Origin: JAZGDL01 sp036477795
Lineage (GTDB): Bacteria > Planctomycetota > Phycisphaerae > UBA1845
Direction: 5' to 3'
DNA: 22,112 bases
Assembly (NCBI GenBank): GCA_036477795.1
Contig: JAZGDL010000303.1
Coordinates: 1-22,112 of the forward strand
The notes under the pieces are model-generated. The model did no database searches, had not been told where the DNA came from, and saw only the letters and a list, made by a program, of their open reading frames with translations. The translations under genes were made by a program, and so were the position numbers. Positions 1 to 8,198 of this stretch are shown here, piece after piece (position 1 is the stretch's first letter; every line of letters starts with the position of its first letter).

Positions 1-1991
1 TTGAAAATCACCACCGCGCTGGCCAGCGTATGCAGCAGGGCGGCTGGGATGGCCGTCAAGGTACCCGAGACCGCCAGCGGCATCACCACCAGAATGAACA
101 CCACGCCGAACACCAGATTCTGGGCGACAACCCGCGTGGTCTGACGCGACAGCCGGATCAAAAACGGCAATCGGCTCAGATCGTTGTTCATCAACGCGAT
201 CGACGCGGAATTGATGGCCACGTCGCTGCCGGCCGCACCCATGGCTATCCCCAGATCACCCGCTGCCAGAGCCGGCGCGTCGTTCACCCCGTCACCGACC
301 ACGCACACGCTGTGGCCCTTGCGTTGCAATTCGTCGACCAGCTTCAGTTTCTCTTCCGGCAGCACCTCCGCTTTTACCTCGGTGCAGCCCATCTCCCGGG
401 CCACGCGTCTGGCCACCGACCATTTGTCGCCGGTCATCATCATCAACGTCTTGATGCCCATCTCGCGCAGGGCATCGATAGCGGCCCGTGCCTCCGGCCG
501 GGTGCGGTCCTCCATGCCGATCCATCCCAGGCAGCGCTTGCCGCGGGTCACGTACAACATGCTCAACCCTTCCGCCTCCTGATACTCCGGCTGTGACAGC
601 AGGCTCATGTCCGCCCCATGCTCCTTGAGCCAACCGCTACGACCGACCATGATCTGATCGCCGTTAATCTTGCCTGACACGCCCCGGCCGGACGACTCTC
701 TAAAATCGCTCGGGCGGTCCAGTTTCAGCTTGGCGTCACGGGCAATGGATACCACGGCTCTGGCCGCCGGGTGCTTGCTCAACTGCTCCACGGATGCGGC
801 GGCGTGGAGCAAATCCGCGCCGTCCACGCCCGGAGCCGGCTTCATCTGCGTCACTGATAACACGCCCGTGGTTAGTGTGCCGGTCTTGTCGAATACCACC
901 GCCGTCAACGAGCGGGCGTATTCGAGGTTCACCACATCCTTGATCAAGATGCCCAGCCGTGCCGCACAACTCAGGGCAGCCACCATCGCCGTCGGGGTGG
1001 CCAGGAGCAGGGCCAGCGGGCAGCCCGCCACCAACATGGCAATGGCCCGCGTCATCCCTTCGCTGCGATCTTCTGAGAAAAACACCACCATCCCCGCCAG
1101 CATCAGAATCGTCGGCGTATACCAGCCCGCGTAACGATCGATAAGGCGCATCAGCGGAATCTTGGTGCGCTCCGCCTCCAGGATCATGGACTGCACCCGC
1201 CCCAGCGTCGTGTCATCCCCCACTTTCGTCACCCGGATATCCAACGCCCCGGTCAGATTCGAAGTGCCGCCGAACACCTCGTCCCCCACACTCTTGTCCA
1301 CCGCCAGCGACTCGCCGGTAACGTTGGCCTGGTTCACCGACGACTCACCGCTGATCACTTCGCCGTCGGCTGGGATGTTGTCCCCGGGCCGAACACGGAT
1401 CACGTCATCGGGCCTCAAAGAGGCTACGTTGACCAACTCTTCTGCGTCCGACTCGATCACCCGATGGGCCTCCTGTGGGGTCAGCCGCATCAACAAGGCG
1501 ATGGAGGCCCGGGCCCCCAGCGCCGTCCGGGTCTCGATCAGATTGGCGATGATCATGAAAAAGGCCACGATCCCCGCCATCTGATATTGCTCCAGGGCGA
1601 TGGCTGCCAGAACAGCCAGGGCCACTAACTCATCCATATGGCTTTCGCCGCGCGCCAGATGCCCGATGGCGTGCCATACCAGCGGCAACGCCAACAGCAC
1701 CGCCCCCACCAGGGCCACAATATCCGCGTGCGGATTGCGCAGCACGCCCACGCTGTCACGGATTGACCGCTCAAAGAAAAAGTCCGTCAGAAATGAGGCC
1801 AGAATCAGCGTGCCGCCCACCAGCGTGGCGATCAGCCGCAGGCTCACCCGACCGGTCTGGGCCTCCACCGCGGATTGGGGATTGGGGATTGACGATTGAC
1901 GATTGACGATTGACGATTGGGGATCGGCGATTGCGGATCGCGGATTGCGGATTCCACTTCGTGCCTTCGTGCCTTCGTGCCTACTCTTCAC
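1..1991 (-). CDS. Heavy-metal translocating P1B-type ATPase, C-terminus cut by window edge
   Basis: This is an inner-membrane ATP-driven metal exporter. One frame (codons whose lowest base is a multiple of 3) holds the A-domain motif GESLAV near 1305-1319, a membrane metal-site motif AGCPLA near 1011-1028, and the phosphorylation motif DKTGTLTTG near 866-890. It also holds the N-domain SKHPAARA near 750-775 and the hinge GDGVNDAPAL near 265-295. The protein is still open at base 3 (LLHTLASAVVIF), probably within about 20 residues of its end. I see no N-terminal HMA domain: only about 20 residues precede the first hydrophobic segments. The frame opens after an in-frame stop at 1995-1997. No ATG lies upstream, only GTG at 1989-1991, 1866-1868 and 1845-1847. 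The longest start puts a low-complexity repeat at the N-terminus, so a GTG near 1868 or 1847 may be the native start. CPL in place of the usual CPC/CPH/SPC leaves the metal uncertain. Confidence 0.9.
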   Translation of the reverse strand, partial: MKSRHEGTKARSGIRNPRSAIADPQSSIVNRQSSIPNPQSAVEAQTGRVSLRLIATLVGGTLILASFLTDFFFERSIRDSVGVLRNPHADIVALVGAVLLALPLVWHAIGHLARGESHMDELVALAVLAAIALEQYQMAGIVAFFMIIANLIETRTALGARASIALLMRLTPQEAHRVIESDAEELVNVASLRPDDVIRVRPGDNIPADGEVISGESSVNQANVTGESLAVDKSVGDEVFGGTSNLTGALDIRVTKVGDDTTLGRVQSMILEAERTKIPLMRLIDRYAGWYTPTILMLAGMVVFFSEDRSEGMTRAIAMLVAGCPLALLLATPTAMVAALSCAARLGILIKDVVNLEYARSLTAVVFDKTGTLTTGVLSVTQMKPAPGVDGADLLHAAASVEQLSKHPAARAVVSIARDAKLKLDRPSDFRESSGRGVSGKINGDQIMVGRSGWLKEHGADMSLLSQPEYQEAEGLSMLYVTRGKRCLGWIGMEDRTRPEARAAIDALREMGIKTLMMMTGDKWSVARRVAREMGCTEVKAEVLPEEKLKLVDELQRKGHSVCVVGDGVNDAPALAAGDLGIAMGAAGSDVAINSASIALMNNDLSRLPFLIRLSRQTTRVVAQNLVFGVVFILVVMPLAVSGTLTAIPAALLHTLASAVVIF

Positions 1992-2071
1992 TCTTCACTC
2001 TTCACTTCTTGTCGTACTACGCTGAATGGGCCTGCAAGGTTCGCCATTCTGCATTCGCTATTCGCCATTCC
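1872..2071. repeat. Low-complexity dispersed repeat E, copy 1
   Basis: A run of ~7-base units (gattgac repeated four times, then gattgcg-like units) is followed by ccttcgtg units, cttcactct units and gccattc units. It fills the whole gap between the ATPase and the FG-GAP gene, ending at the latter's stop codon (2072-2074). On the minus strand it stays open and would encode N-P-Q-S-A-I-type residues in front of the ATPase. Copy 2, with the same order of blocks and orientation, is at 5889-6043. Reverse-complement relatives of the ccttcgtcc block occur near 21491-21536 and 21705-21729. Confidence 0.85.
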
Positions 2072-5000
2072 CTACCGGTTGATGTTGTTTCCGTAGATCA
2101 CGTACACGTCACCCTGATCGGGCCGGCGACCGGTTTCGTTGGGGCTGCCGTCGCCCTGCGGAAACTCTTCGTCCAGAAGATCGGCACGGGGCACGCCGAT
2201 GGCGATGTCGCCGAAACCGTCGTCGTTGATATCGCCCAGGAAACCCACATGTTCCGTAGGGGCTTCGTCGGGCGCTCCCGAAACGTAGGGCGACAGGAAA
2301 ATGATCCCCGGAATCCGGTTACCAATCTCCGACAACTCGATGGGGGCCTCCTGGTCCTCCAGGTGCGGTCCGCCGTAGACCAGATAGGTCACTCCCATGC
2401 GCTCGCGGCCGTTGGCGTCGATCCGCCTCTCGCCGGGCGCGGTGATCAGAATGTCACCGAAGCCGTCCTTGTCGAAGTCGCCGGCTGAGCTGATGTCATA
2501 ACCCGCCAGGTCGCCCGGGTTGGTCCCGTAAAACACCACGCCGCGCAACTCATCGGTGCCCAACTGACTGATCCGGCGATCGCCTTGACGGTCCACCCCA
2601 CCGAAGACGATCCCGATATACCCGTTGTCCACCGGGCAGCAACTCGCCGAACCCAACCCGGCCGCCAGGCAATCGAAAACCTCGCGATCATCGTCATCAA
2701 TCCGGCGGTCGTTGTTATAGTCGAAGGCCTTGCAGGTGTCGCCGAGGAACACTTCGTCGGCACGTTCGTCGGTGCGGCACGAATTGAACGTGCTGGAAAT
2801 CAACCCCACCTGGGCGGAGAGGGCGGCGCAGTCCGGCGGCGGCAGAATAAAGTCCGTCGCCGGCGACGAGAACATCACGTCGTCGATTCGGTCCCCGTTC
2901 ACGTCCATCACCGGTTCCTGCTTCCAGCCGATGCGGTCCTTGGCGGTCTCCCCGCTGATGCGCAGCATGGGCGGCCGGGTAAGCGGATCATCGGCGTCGG
3001 CCAACCGGACGTCGCCCACCGGCGTACGCAGGTAGATGATGTACACCGTCCCGGTGTCCTGGAGGTTACTGCTGAAGTCGTTGAGCGGCGCCCCGCAGAG
3101 CAGGTCCGGCACGGAGTCCAGATTGAAGTCGCCCGCCGACCGGGCTCCCCCCAGGAAGTCAGTCGAGTCCTCGGCGATGATCTCGAACGTTCCGCCACGG
3201 CTCCGCTGCCCGCAGCGCGGCACCGGCCTTTGCGGATCACACGTCCCCGCGCGCGCACATCCGTTTTCCGCCTCATCTAAGGGGTGGGGGATAATCGCAG
3301 TACCGTCGTTCCCCGTCTTGTCGCGCCAAAAGTCGTCGTCGTAATTCCCGCCGGGGATCACGATGATATCCCCTTGTCGATAGAGGCGGCCAAAAAAGTG
3401 GGTCGAGAAACCGAAGTTCCGTATGATGTCCTCCAGGTCGAGCTGGTTGCGCGGGGACGAAATCACGATTTCCGGCGCCCCATCGAGATCGAGGTCCTCG
3501 ATCCACGAAACGTTTCGCCCGAACAGCGCGTTCAACGGAGGCTGCCCCAGCAAGAGATGATCAAAGAAGTCGTACCACCCCGTCTGGAATCGGGCCCCAT
3601 CAATCCGGCCCTCCTCGTCGTTCTCGGCTTCTTGAATGAGCTGCCCGTTCAGCACGGCGCCGAGCGGCCGCTGCCCCACCAGCTCCAGCGATACCACCGT
3701 GTCAGCCAGCCGGTCCGGATTGACCAGACCGGCGTTGTCCCGATTGGAACTGTGCACCAGGGCGACGAAACCAAGCGCTTCCAGTTTGGATTCGTTCAGC
3801 CCGAGGTTGTTGTTGCCTTCATCCGTGAAGTTGTTGGGCAAGGGGTCCGGATAGCACCCGAAAGGACCGCCGCGCACCTCACGGTCATATTGAATCTCCA
3901 GCGACGGGCGCTGCCGCGCGTCACCAAACTCGCTCGACGCCACCCGGACGTTGTCATCGGCGTCATCATCGTCCACGTCGGCCGGAACGATGATGAAGCG
4001 CAACTCATTTCCCGGCAGGTCGTTGATCAAGAGCCGAATGAGAAACTCATCTACATTGATTCTGATTTCGTCACCCACATCTCCGGCGTTGACGTTTTCA
4101 ATCTCCTCCTCGTTGTAATCCACCCCGGCCTGCGGGGCCCGGCCCAGGAAACTGTTGAAGGTCATTGAAGCATCAAAGTCAACAAACAGCTCGTGAATGG
4201 TGGCGTCGCCGCCACCATTCAATACGTTGAGCACCAGCGAACCGCCGATGTCCGAGATCCGGTCGGGTGTGTCAATCGGCGGAAAGGTCTGCAGGACATT
4301 CTCGAACTTGATCAACACCCACTGCGTATCGTTGGGGCCGCGATTCACCCACTCCAGATCCGATGACCGGAAGTTGGTGCCTGGTTCGGCGCTGGAAATC
4401 ACCATGTCTACCACGCCGAAGTACGGCAGCAGCGGGTCCGGATCGCCCTCTATATCGATTTGCAGGCCCTGGGTGCCCTGCCTGAGGTTGATCTCCACAC
4501 TGATGGTCTCGTCCCCTTCAGGCGGGTTGTCGTCGGGATCGTCGTCCCGCGACTGATACACCCCGTCCGCGTGAGACACTCCGAACAGCAGTTCGGGACG
4601 ACCGTCCCCGTCGAGGTCGGGGATAAACGACACGTCGGTGATCCCGTCCGTCCGCGGTTCCGGCGGCGTGTTAAGCAGAACCAGGCCGCCGACCGTCATA
4701 CAGTCGTCTGAAAAGCAGCGCGTCGGCGGACCTTCGAAGATGACCCCGGGAATGGTCCGCGCCGTGCTGTTCACATTGATCTCACCGCCGAAACGCACGT
4801 TGTCCTGCCCGTAAATGAGATAGGCTTCCCCGGCGTTTCCGAAGTTCCGCGGGTTCCCGAACTGGGCCACCAATATGCAGTCGTCTATCCCGTCCTGATC
4901 GAAGTCATCGATGTGCACCATCCGCGTGCCCAGCCGGGAACCGGGATTGAAACCGCGGAACACCGCGCCGCTTATGGTCCGCCCGACCTTACCTAAATCC

Positions 5001-6046
5001 ACGAAACCCGTCGCTGCCCGAACCACGTTGAGGGTGCCCGGGGCGTAGGAGTGCACCGGTTCATTCAATCCGTCGGTGATGGTGGCCCTGATGCGATAGG
5101 GCCTGCCGTCCTCGCGCAGCGGTATCTTTTCCAGATCGATCACCACCGGAAACCTGATTTCCGCGCTGTCCCCCTGGGTGATGTCCGTCGGTTCGCGGAG
5201 CAGAATGATCTTGTCCGGCTCCGGACGAACCACGTCGTCGTTGAGCGGGTCGTCATCCAGGTCCAGCACCAGATACAACGTAGCCGTGCTGTCAACGTCG
5301 TACACGGTATCCACCGCAATCTCGCCTTCCTGCGGTTGCACGACGATGATCACCTGATCATCCTGCGACACCGACAGATTGAACATCGGCTCGCGAACGA
5401 AAACCCGTGGGGGTCGGTTCACGATCGAGGTGGTTCCCTCCTCCACAATCTGTATGATGACTTCCCCCAACCCTGCGGCCCGATTGGTGGCCACCGTGGC
5501 GACCGGCCGGTTCTCACCGTCGTCGATCTCACCACGAAGCGTGTAGGTGCCGAACGGCACGATATCGATGGGCACCGTCAGCCGGTCGAAAATGCCGTCC
5601 GGATTCTCCGCGATCTCGTCCACCAGGGCGATCGTGGCGCTGGGATCGGCGACACTCACCAGGAAGAAACGGATGACCGCGTTGGAATCGCGATCGGCGT
5701 CCAGCCATTCGATCTGCAAACCCTGGTCGCGGCTGATCGAGACATTGGCGTTGGGTCGGAGGATGGACAACTCCGGCACCTCGCTACCGGAGACCGCCGC
5801 GCCTTGTACGAAGTTCGGAGCGCTGGCCGTATCACAACCGACACCGGCGTAGATTCCTGCCCAGAACACCAGGCCCGCCGCCAACCAGGGATTGCGAATT
5901 GCGGATTGAGGATTGGGGATTGCGGATTGACGATTGACGATTGACGATTGACGATCGGGGATTGGCGATTGCGGATTGCGGATTGCGGATTCCCCTTCGT
6001 GCCTTCGTCCCTTCGTCCCTTCGTCCTTTCCTTTCTGTCCTCTCAT
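2072..6046 (-). CDS. Large FG-GAP/VCBS beta-propeller secreted (lipo)protein with DNRLRE-like and dockerin-like inserts
   Basis: This is a probable cell-surface or exported protein of about 1324 residues. Calcium-type FG-GAP motifs (D-x-D/N-x-D-G-x-x-D) recur, for example DFDQDGIDD near 4900, DLDGDGRPE near 4610, DLDLDGAPE near 3500, DFNLDSVPD near 3130, DFDKDGFGD near 2475 and DINDDGFGD near 2225. A beta-sandwich-like insert lies at about 3870-4480 and ends in a DNRLRE-like motif. A dockerin-like stretch (DYNNDRRIDDDD) with Cys residues lies near 2700. The start ATG at 6044-6046 follows GGAGAT with 7-8 nt spacing; a GTG 24 bases upstream is less likely. A hydrophobic segment (WLAAGLVFWAG) ending in AGVGC looks like a signal or weak lipobox. 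It is displaced to about residues 53-71 by repeat-encoded sequence. Ligand and role are unknown. Confidence 0.85.
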   Translation of the reverse strand: MRGQKGKDEGTKGRRHEGESAIRNPQSPIPDRQSSIVNRQSAIPNPQSAIRNPWLAAGLVFWAGIYAGVGCDTASAPNFVQGAAVSGSEVPELSILRPNANVSISRDQGLQIEWLDADRDSNAVIRFFLVSVADPSATIALVDEIAENPDGIFDRLTVPIDIVPFGTYTLRGEIDDGENRPVATVATNRAAGLGEVIIQIVEEGTTSIVNRPPRVFVREPMFNLSVSQDDQVIIVVQPQEGEIAVDTVYDVDSTATLYLVLDLDDDPLNDDVVRPEPDKIILLREPTDITQGDSAEIRFPVVIDLEKIPLREDGRPYRIRATITDGLNEPVHSYAPGTLNVVRAATGFVDLGKVGRTISGAVFRGFNPGSRLGTRMVHIDDFDQDGIDDCILVAQFGNPRNFGNAGEAYLIYGQDNVRFGGEINVNSTARTIPGVIFEGPPTRCFSDDCMTVGGLVLLNTPPEPRTDGITDVSFIPDLDGDGRPELLFGVSHADGVYQSRDDDPDDNPPEGDETISVEINLRQGTQGLQIDIEGDPDPLLPYFGVVDMVISSAEPGTNFRSSDLEWVNRGPNDTQWVLIKFENVLQTFPPIDTPDRISDIGGSLVLNVLNGGGDATIHELFVDFDASMTFNSFLGRAPQAGVDYNEEEIENVNAGDVGDEIRINVDEFLIRLLINDLPGNELRFIIVPADVDDDDADDNVRVASSEFGDARQRPSLEIQYDREVRGGPFGCYPDPLPNNFTDEGNNNLGLNESKLEALGFVALVHSSNRDNAGLVNPDRLADTVVSLELVGQRPLGAVLNGQLIQEAENDEEGRIDGARFQTGWYDFFDHLLLGQPPLNALFGRNVSWIEDLDLDGAPEIVISSPRNQLDLEDIIRNFGFSTHFFGRLYRQGDIIVIPGGNYDDDFWRDKTGNDGTAIIPHPLDEAENGCARAGTCDPQRPVPRCGQRSRGGTFEIIAEDSTDFLGGARSAGDFNLDSVPDLLCGAPLNDFSSNLQDTGTVYIIYLRTPVGDVRLADADDPLTRPPMLRISGETAKDRIGWKQEPVMDVNGDRIDDVMFSSPATDFILPPPDCAALSAQVGLISSTFNSCRTDERADEVFLGDTCKAFDYNNDRRIDDDDREVFDCLAAGLGSASCCPVDNGYIGIVFGGVDRQGDRRISQLGTDELRGVVFYGTNPGDLAGYDISSAGDFDKDGFGDILITAPGERRIDANGRERMGVTYLVYGGPHLEDQEAPIELSEIGNRIPGIIFLSPYVSGAPDEAPTEHVGFLGDINDDGFGDIAIGVPRADLLDEEFPQGDGSPNETGRRPDQGDVYVIYGNNINR
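5889..6043. repeat. Low-complexity dispersed repeat E, copy 2, inside a coding N-terminus
   Basis: It has the same block order and orientation as the copy at 1872-2071: gattgcg/gattgac units, then ccttcgtcc units. It lies directly after the start codon of the FG-GAP gene and encodes residues such as AIRNPQSPIPDRQSS between the Met and the hydrophobic signal segment. Confidence 0.88.
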
Positions 6047-6206
6047 GAACCGATCTCCACGAACTTCCACAGGCGAATCCTAGACCCACTACGGTTGTCC
6101 GGTCAAGCAAGGAACTGAACACGGCCGGTCTGGTCCCGCTCGTATTCTTGGCGTTGTGCTTGACTGCTGGGCAGCCCATCTTGGGTGGCACGGGCCAGCG
6201 GACCAA

Positions 6207-6275
6207 GCTTATCCGAGCCCCAAGCGCCAGCGCGGGGTCTGCCAACCCGTCGCTTGCGCTCCGGGCTCTGATCGG
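6207..6275. repeat. Dispersed 'PSPKRQRG' repeat in a gene-free stretch
   Basis: The stretch 6071-6523 holds no supportable gene. Within it, bases from gcttatccgagcccc onward would read PSPKRQRG in one frame, a short repeat often seen in translated planctomycete intergenic DNA (from memory). A related copy on the opposite strand is at 10916-10952. The remaining ~250 bases before the diguanylate cyclase show nothing clear beyond its likely leader. Confidence 0.6.
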
Positions 6276-6523
6276 AGTCGTACGTCCACGCACCATTATT
6301 CAGTCAGTAGCGGATCTCGCAGGGGCGGCGGATGGCAGGCAACGACCGGATCCGCCTTCCTTTATTTGGATCAGCATCGGACGGTATCAACCGATATTCG
6401 CTGTGAAAACCCATTGCGGTGCGTTCTACGTCCGGGAATTAGGCCTTCGGGACTGCCTCCGTGCAGAATCTGCCCGATCAACTGTGACTGAGTGGGATAG
6501 GTCGGGCGGTTTCTCGCAGGCCT

Positions 6524-7597
6524 GTGGGAGTGTCAGAGACGGTGAGCAACGAAGACCATAGAACGATTCCCTGTGTCAGGCCCGGACCGACCGCCGGACC
6601 CCCCGTGCGGGATGTGCTCACCGCGTCACAAGGCCACCGGGTCCTGGTCGTCGATGACGACCCCGCCTGCCGGAAGCTGACGGCCAGGTTCCTGGCCACT
6701 GCCGGGTACGAAGTGCTCACTGCGGAAAACGGCACCGAGGGGCTTCGCGTGCTGCGCGACGAGAGTGTTCACATCGTCGTCTCCGACTGGATGATGCCGG
6801 AAATGAACGGCCTCGAGCTGTGCAAAACCATACGGTCCAACGAGCCGATCGGTTTCGTCTACTTCGTGATGGTAACGGCGCAGCAGGAACGCGCTCGGGT
6901 GCTGGAGGCGTTTGAAGCCGGTGCCGACGACTTTCTGACCAAACCGTTTGACCGCGGTGAACTGCTGGTGCGCATGCACGCCGGCAGCCGAATCGTCGAG
7001 CTGGAAGCCAGCTTGATGCGCCGCAGCCGGGAGATTCACAAGGCCAATGCGGAGATGGCCATTCTGAACGAGAAGCTCAAACGACTGGCCACCACGGACG
7101 AGCTGACCGGACTATTCAATCGTCGACAAACGATGACGAAACTCAAGGATGCCTGGGAGCTGGCTAATCGCTACGATCAACCCCTATCCTGCGTTTCGCT
7201 GGACATCGACCGCTTCAAGTCCGTCAACGACACCTTCGGCCATGCCGCAGGAGACGTGGCCTTGAAGTCGACCGCGCAAGCGTTGTCCACGGCGACGCGG
7301 ACGACGGATATTGTCGGTCGCATAGGCGGCGAGGAATTCGTCGTCGTGGCTCCGAACACCGACTTGGACAATGCCTCCATCCTCGCCGAACGAATCCGCA
7401 AGCACATCGAGGAAACCGTCGTCAGGCACGATGCCATCGAGCTGGCCATTACCGTGAGCCTGGGCGTTGCGGGGAAACAGGCTGTAATGGAGAATCCCGA
7501 AGTCCTGCTGAACAAGGCCGACGAGGCCCTGTACAAGGCGAAGCGAACGGGTCGAAACCGCTACTGCGTTGCACAGCCGGGAGCGGTCAAAGTGTGA
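6524..7597 (+). CDS. Response regulator receiver-GGDEF diguanylate cyclase
   Basis: This cytoplasmic signalling enzyme makes cyclic di-GMP from two GTP under control of a phosphorylated receiver domain. The receiver (about residues 38-155) has the acidic pocket VDDD at 43-46, phospho-acceptor Asp88 in SDWMMPEMNG, and Lys140 in TKPF. A short helical, coiled-coil-like linker leads to the GGDEF domain (about 180-350). Its active-site motif is GGEEF at 268-272, and the inhibitory-site motif RTTD sits exactly five residues before it, so product inhibition is likely. The GTG at 6524 gives 357 residues. A GTG at 6542 with GGGAG upstream is an equally reasonable start and would remove six residues. 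No histidine kinase is adjacent, so its partner is probably encoded elsewhere. Confidence 0.95.
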   Translation: MGVSETVSNEDHRTIPCVRPGPTAGPPVRDVLTASQGHRVLVVDDDPACRKLTARFLATAGYEVLTAENGTEGLRVLRDESVHIVVSDWMMPEMNGLELCKTIRSNEPIGFVYFVMVTAQQERARVLEAFEAGADDFLTKPFDRGELLVRMHAGSRIVELEASLMRRSREIHKANAEMAILNEKLKRLATTDELTGLFNRRQTMTKLKDAWELANRYDQPLSCVSLDIDRFKSVNDTFGHAAGDVALKSTAQALSTATRTTDIVGRIGGEEFVVVAPNTDLDNASILAERIRKHIEETVVRHDAIELAITVSLGVAGKQAVMENPEVLLNKADEALYKAKRTGRNRYCVAQPGAVKV

Positions 7598-7653
7598 CCG
7601 TTCAGCCCAACGGCCTTGTCCAGTTCCGCACAGCGCAAAGCGGGCGAAAAGTG

Positions 7654-7725
7654 TAGGGTCCGCCGTGCGGACCACTCCGTGGCCGACCGCCAATCTGGCG
7701 TTCCTGGTCCGCATGGCGGACCCTA
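7654..7725. repeat. Inverted repeat B with 21-bp arms
   Basis: Arms at 7654-7674 and 7705-7725 match with one mismatch in 21 (starting tagggtccgcc, ending ggcggacccta). It lies just downstream of the cyclase and could fold into a hairpin with a 30-base loop. The right half resembles 14655-14696. No T-tract follows, so a terminator role is unproven. Confidence 0.85.
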
Positions 7726-7771
7726 CGCGTTTGGTAGGCGCGTGAATTGCCTCCGGCCTCGGTATGTTTCC

Positions 7772-8104
7772 GCCCCGTAGGGGCAACCGAAAGTAGCCCA
7801 GCGATTCATCGCTGGGATTGCTGGACTACAGGGAATCAGAGTCCCGTAGGGACGACTGAACGCGGTCTTGACAACTGGAAATGCGAAACACGAAACAAAT
7901 TGGAATGATCGAAGAAGGAAATCCAAGAACAGTTCGAAGTCGAAGCGTGAAAGTTTCGGTCATTTGAGTTTTGGCCTTTCGGATTTGTTTCGGATTTCGT
8001 GCTTCGTGCTTCTCTTCCATCCGTCCCTACGGGACTTCTTTGCATCACCGCGACGGTGTCCCAGCGATGAATCGCTGGGCTACTTTCACAGGCCCCTACG
8101 GGGC
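7772..8104. repeat. Mirrored three-palindrome repeat C around a ~170-bp AT-richer core
   Basis: The left cluster has palindromes at 7772-7784 (gccccgtaggggc), 7797-7816 (core agcgattcatcgct) and 7841-7853 (gtcccgtagggac). The right cluster carries the same three in reverse order and complement: 8023-8035, 8060-8079 and 8092-8104. The core between them (7860-8020) is AT-richer and has partly inverted segments (aacacgaaac against gatttcgtgctt). The region 7598-8198 between the convergent cyclase and hemW genes has no supportable gene. Confidence 0.85.
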
Positions 8105-8198
8105 AGAACAGCGATGCTTGCGGCTCTGTGGCGCCATCATTGCCGACGCCGTGCCCGTCCGCAAGATGACTTTGCGCTGTACTGCTATTCGCGCACGG

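Noticed and set aside
1..1868. Frameshift or pseudogene status of the P1B ATPase
   Set aside because: The A, P and N domain motifs and the membrane motif all lie in one frame, and the gene is only cut by the window edge.
3284..4168. 294-codon open frame on the + strand
   Set aside because: It is antisense to the FG-GAP gene, whose motifs are clear. Composition is that of a shadow frame.
5051..5944. 297-codon open frame on the + strand
   Set aside because: Antisense to the FG-GAP N-terminal half and ending in repeat E, with no recognisable domain.
5832..6296. 154-codon minus-strand frame overlapping the FG-GAP start
   Set aside because: Made almost entirely of repeat-encoded sequence (repeat E and the KRQRG repeat).
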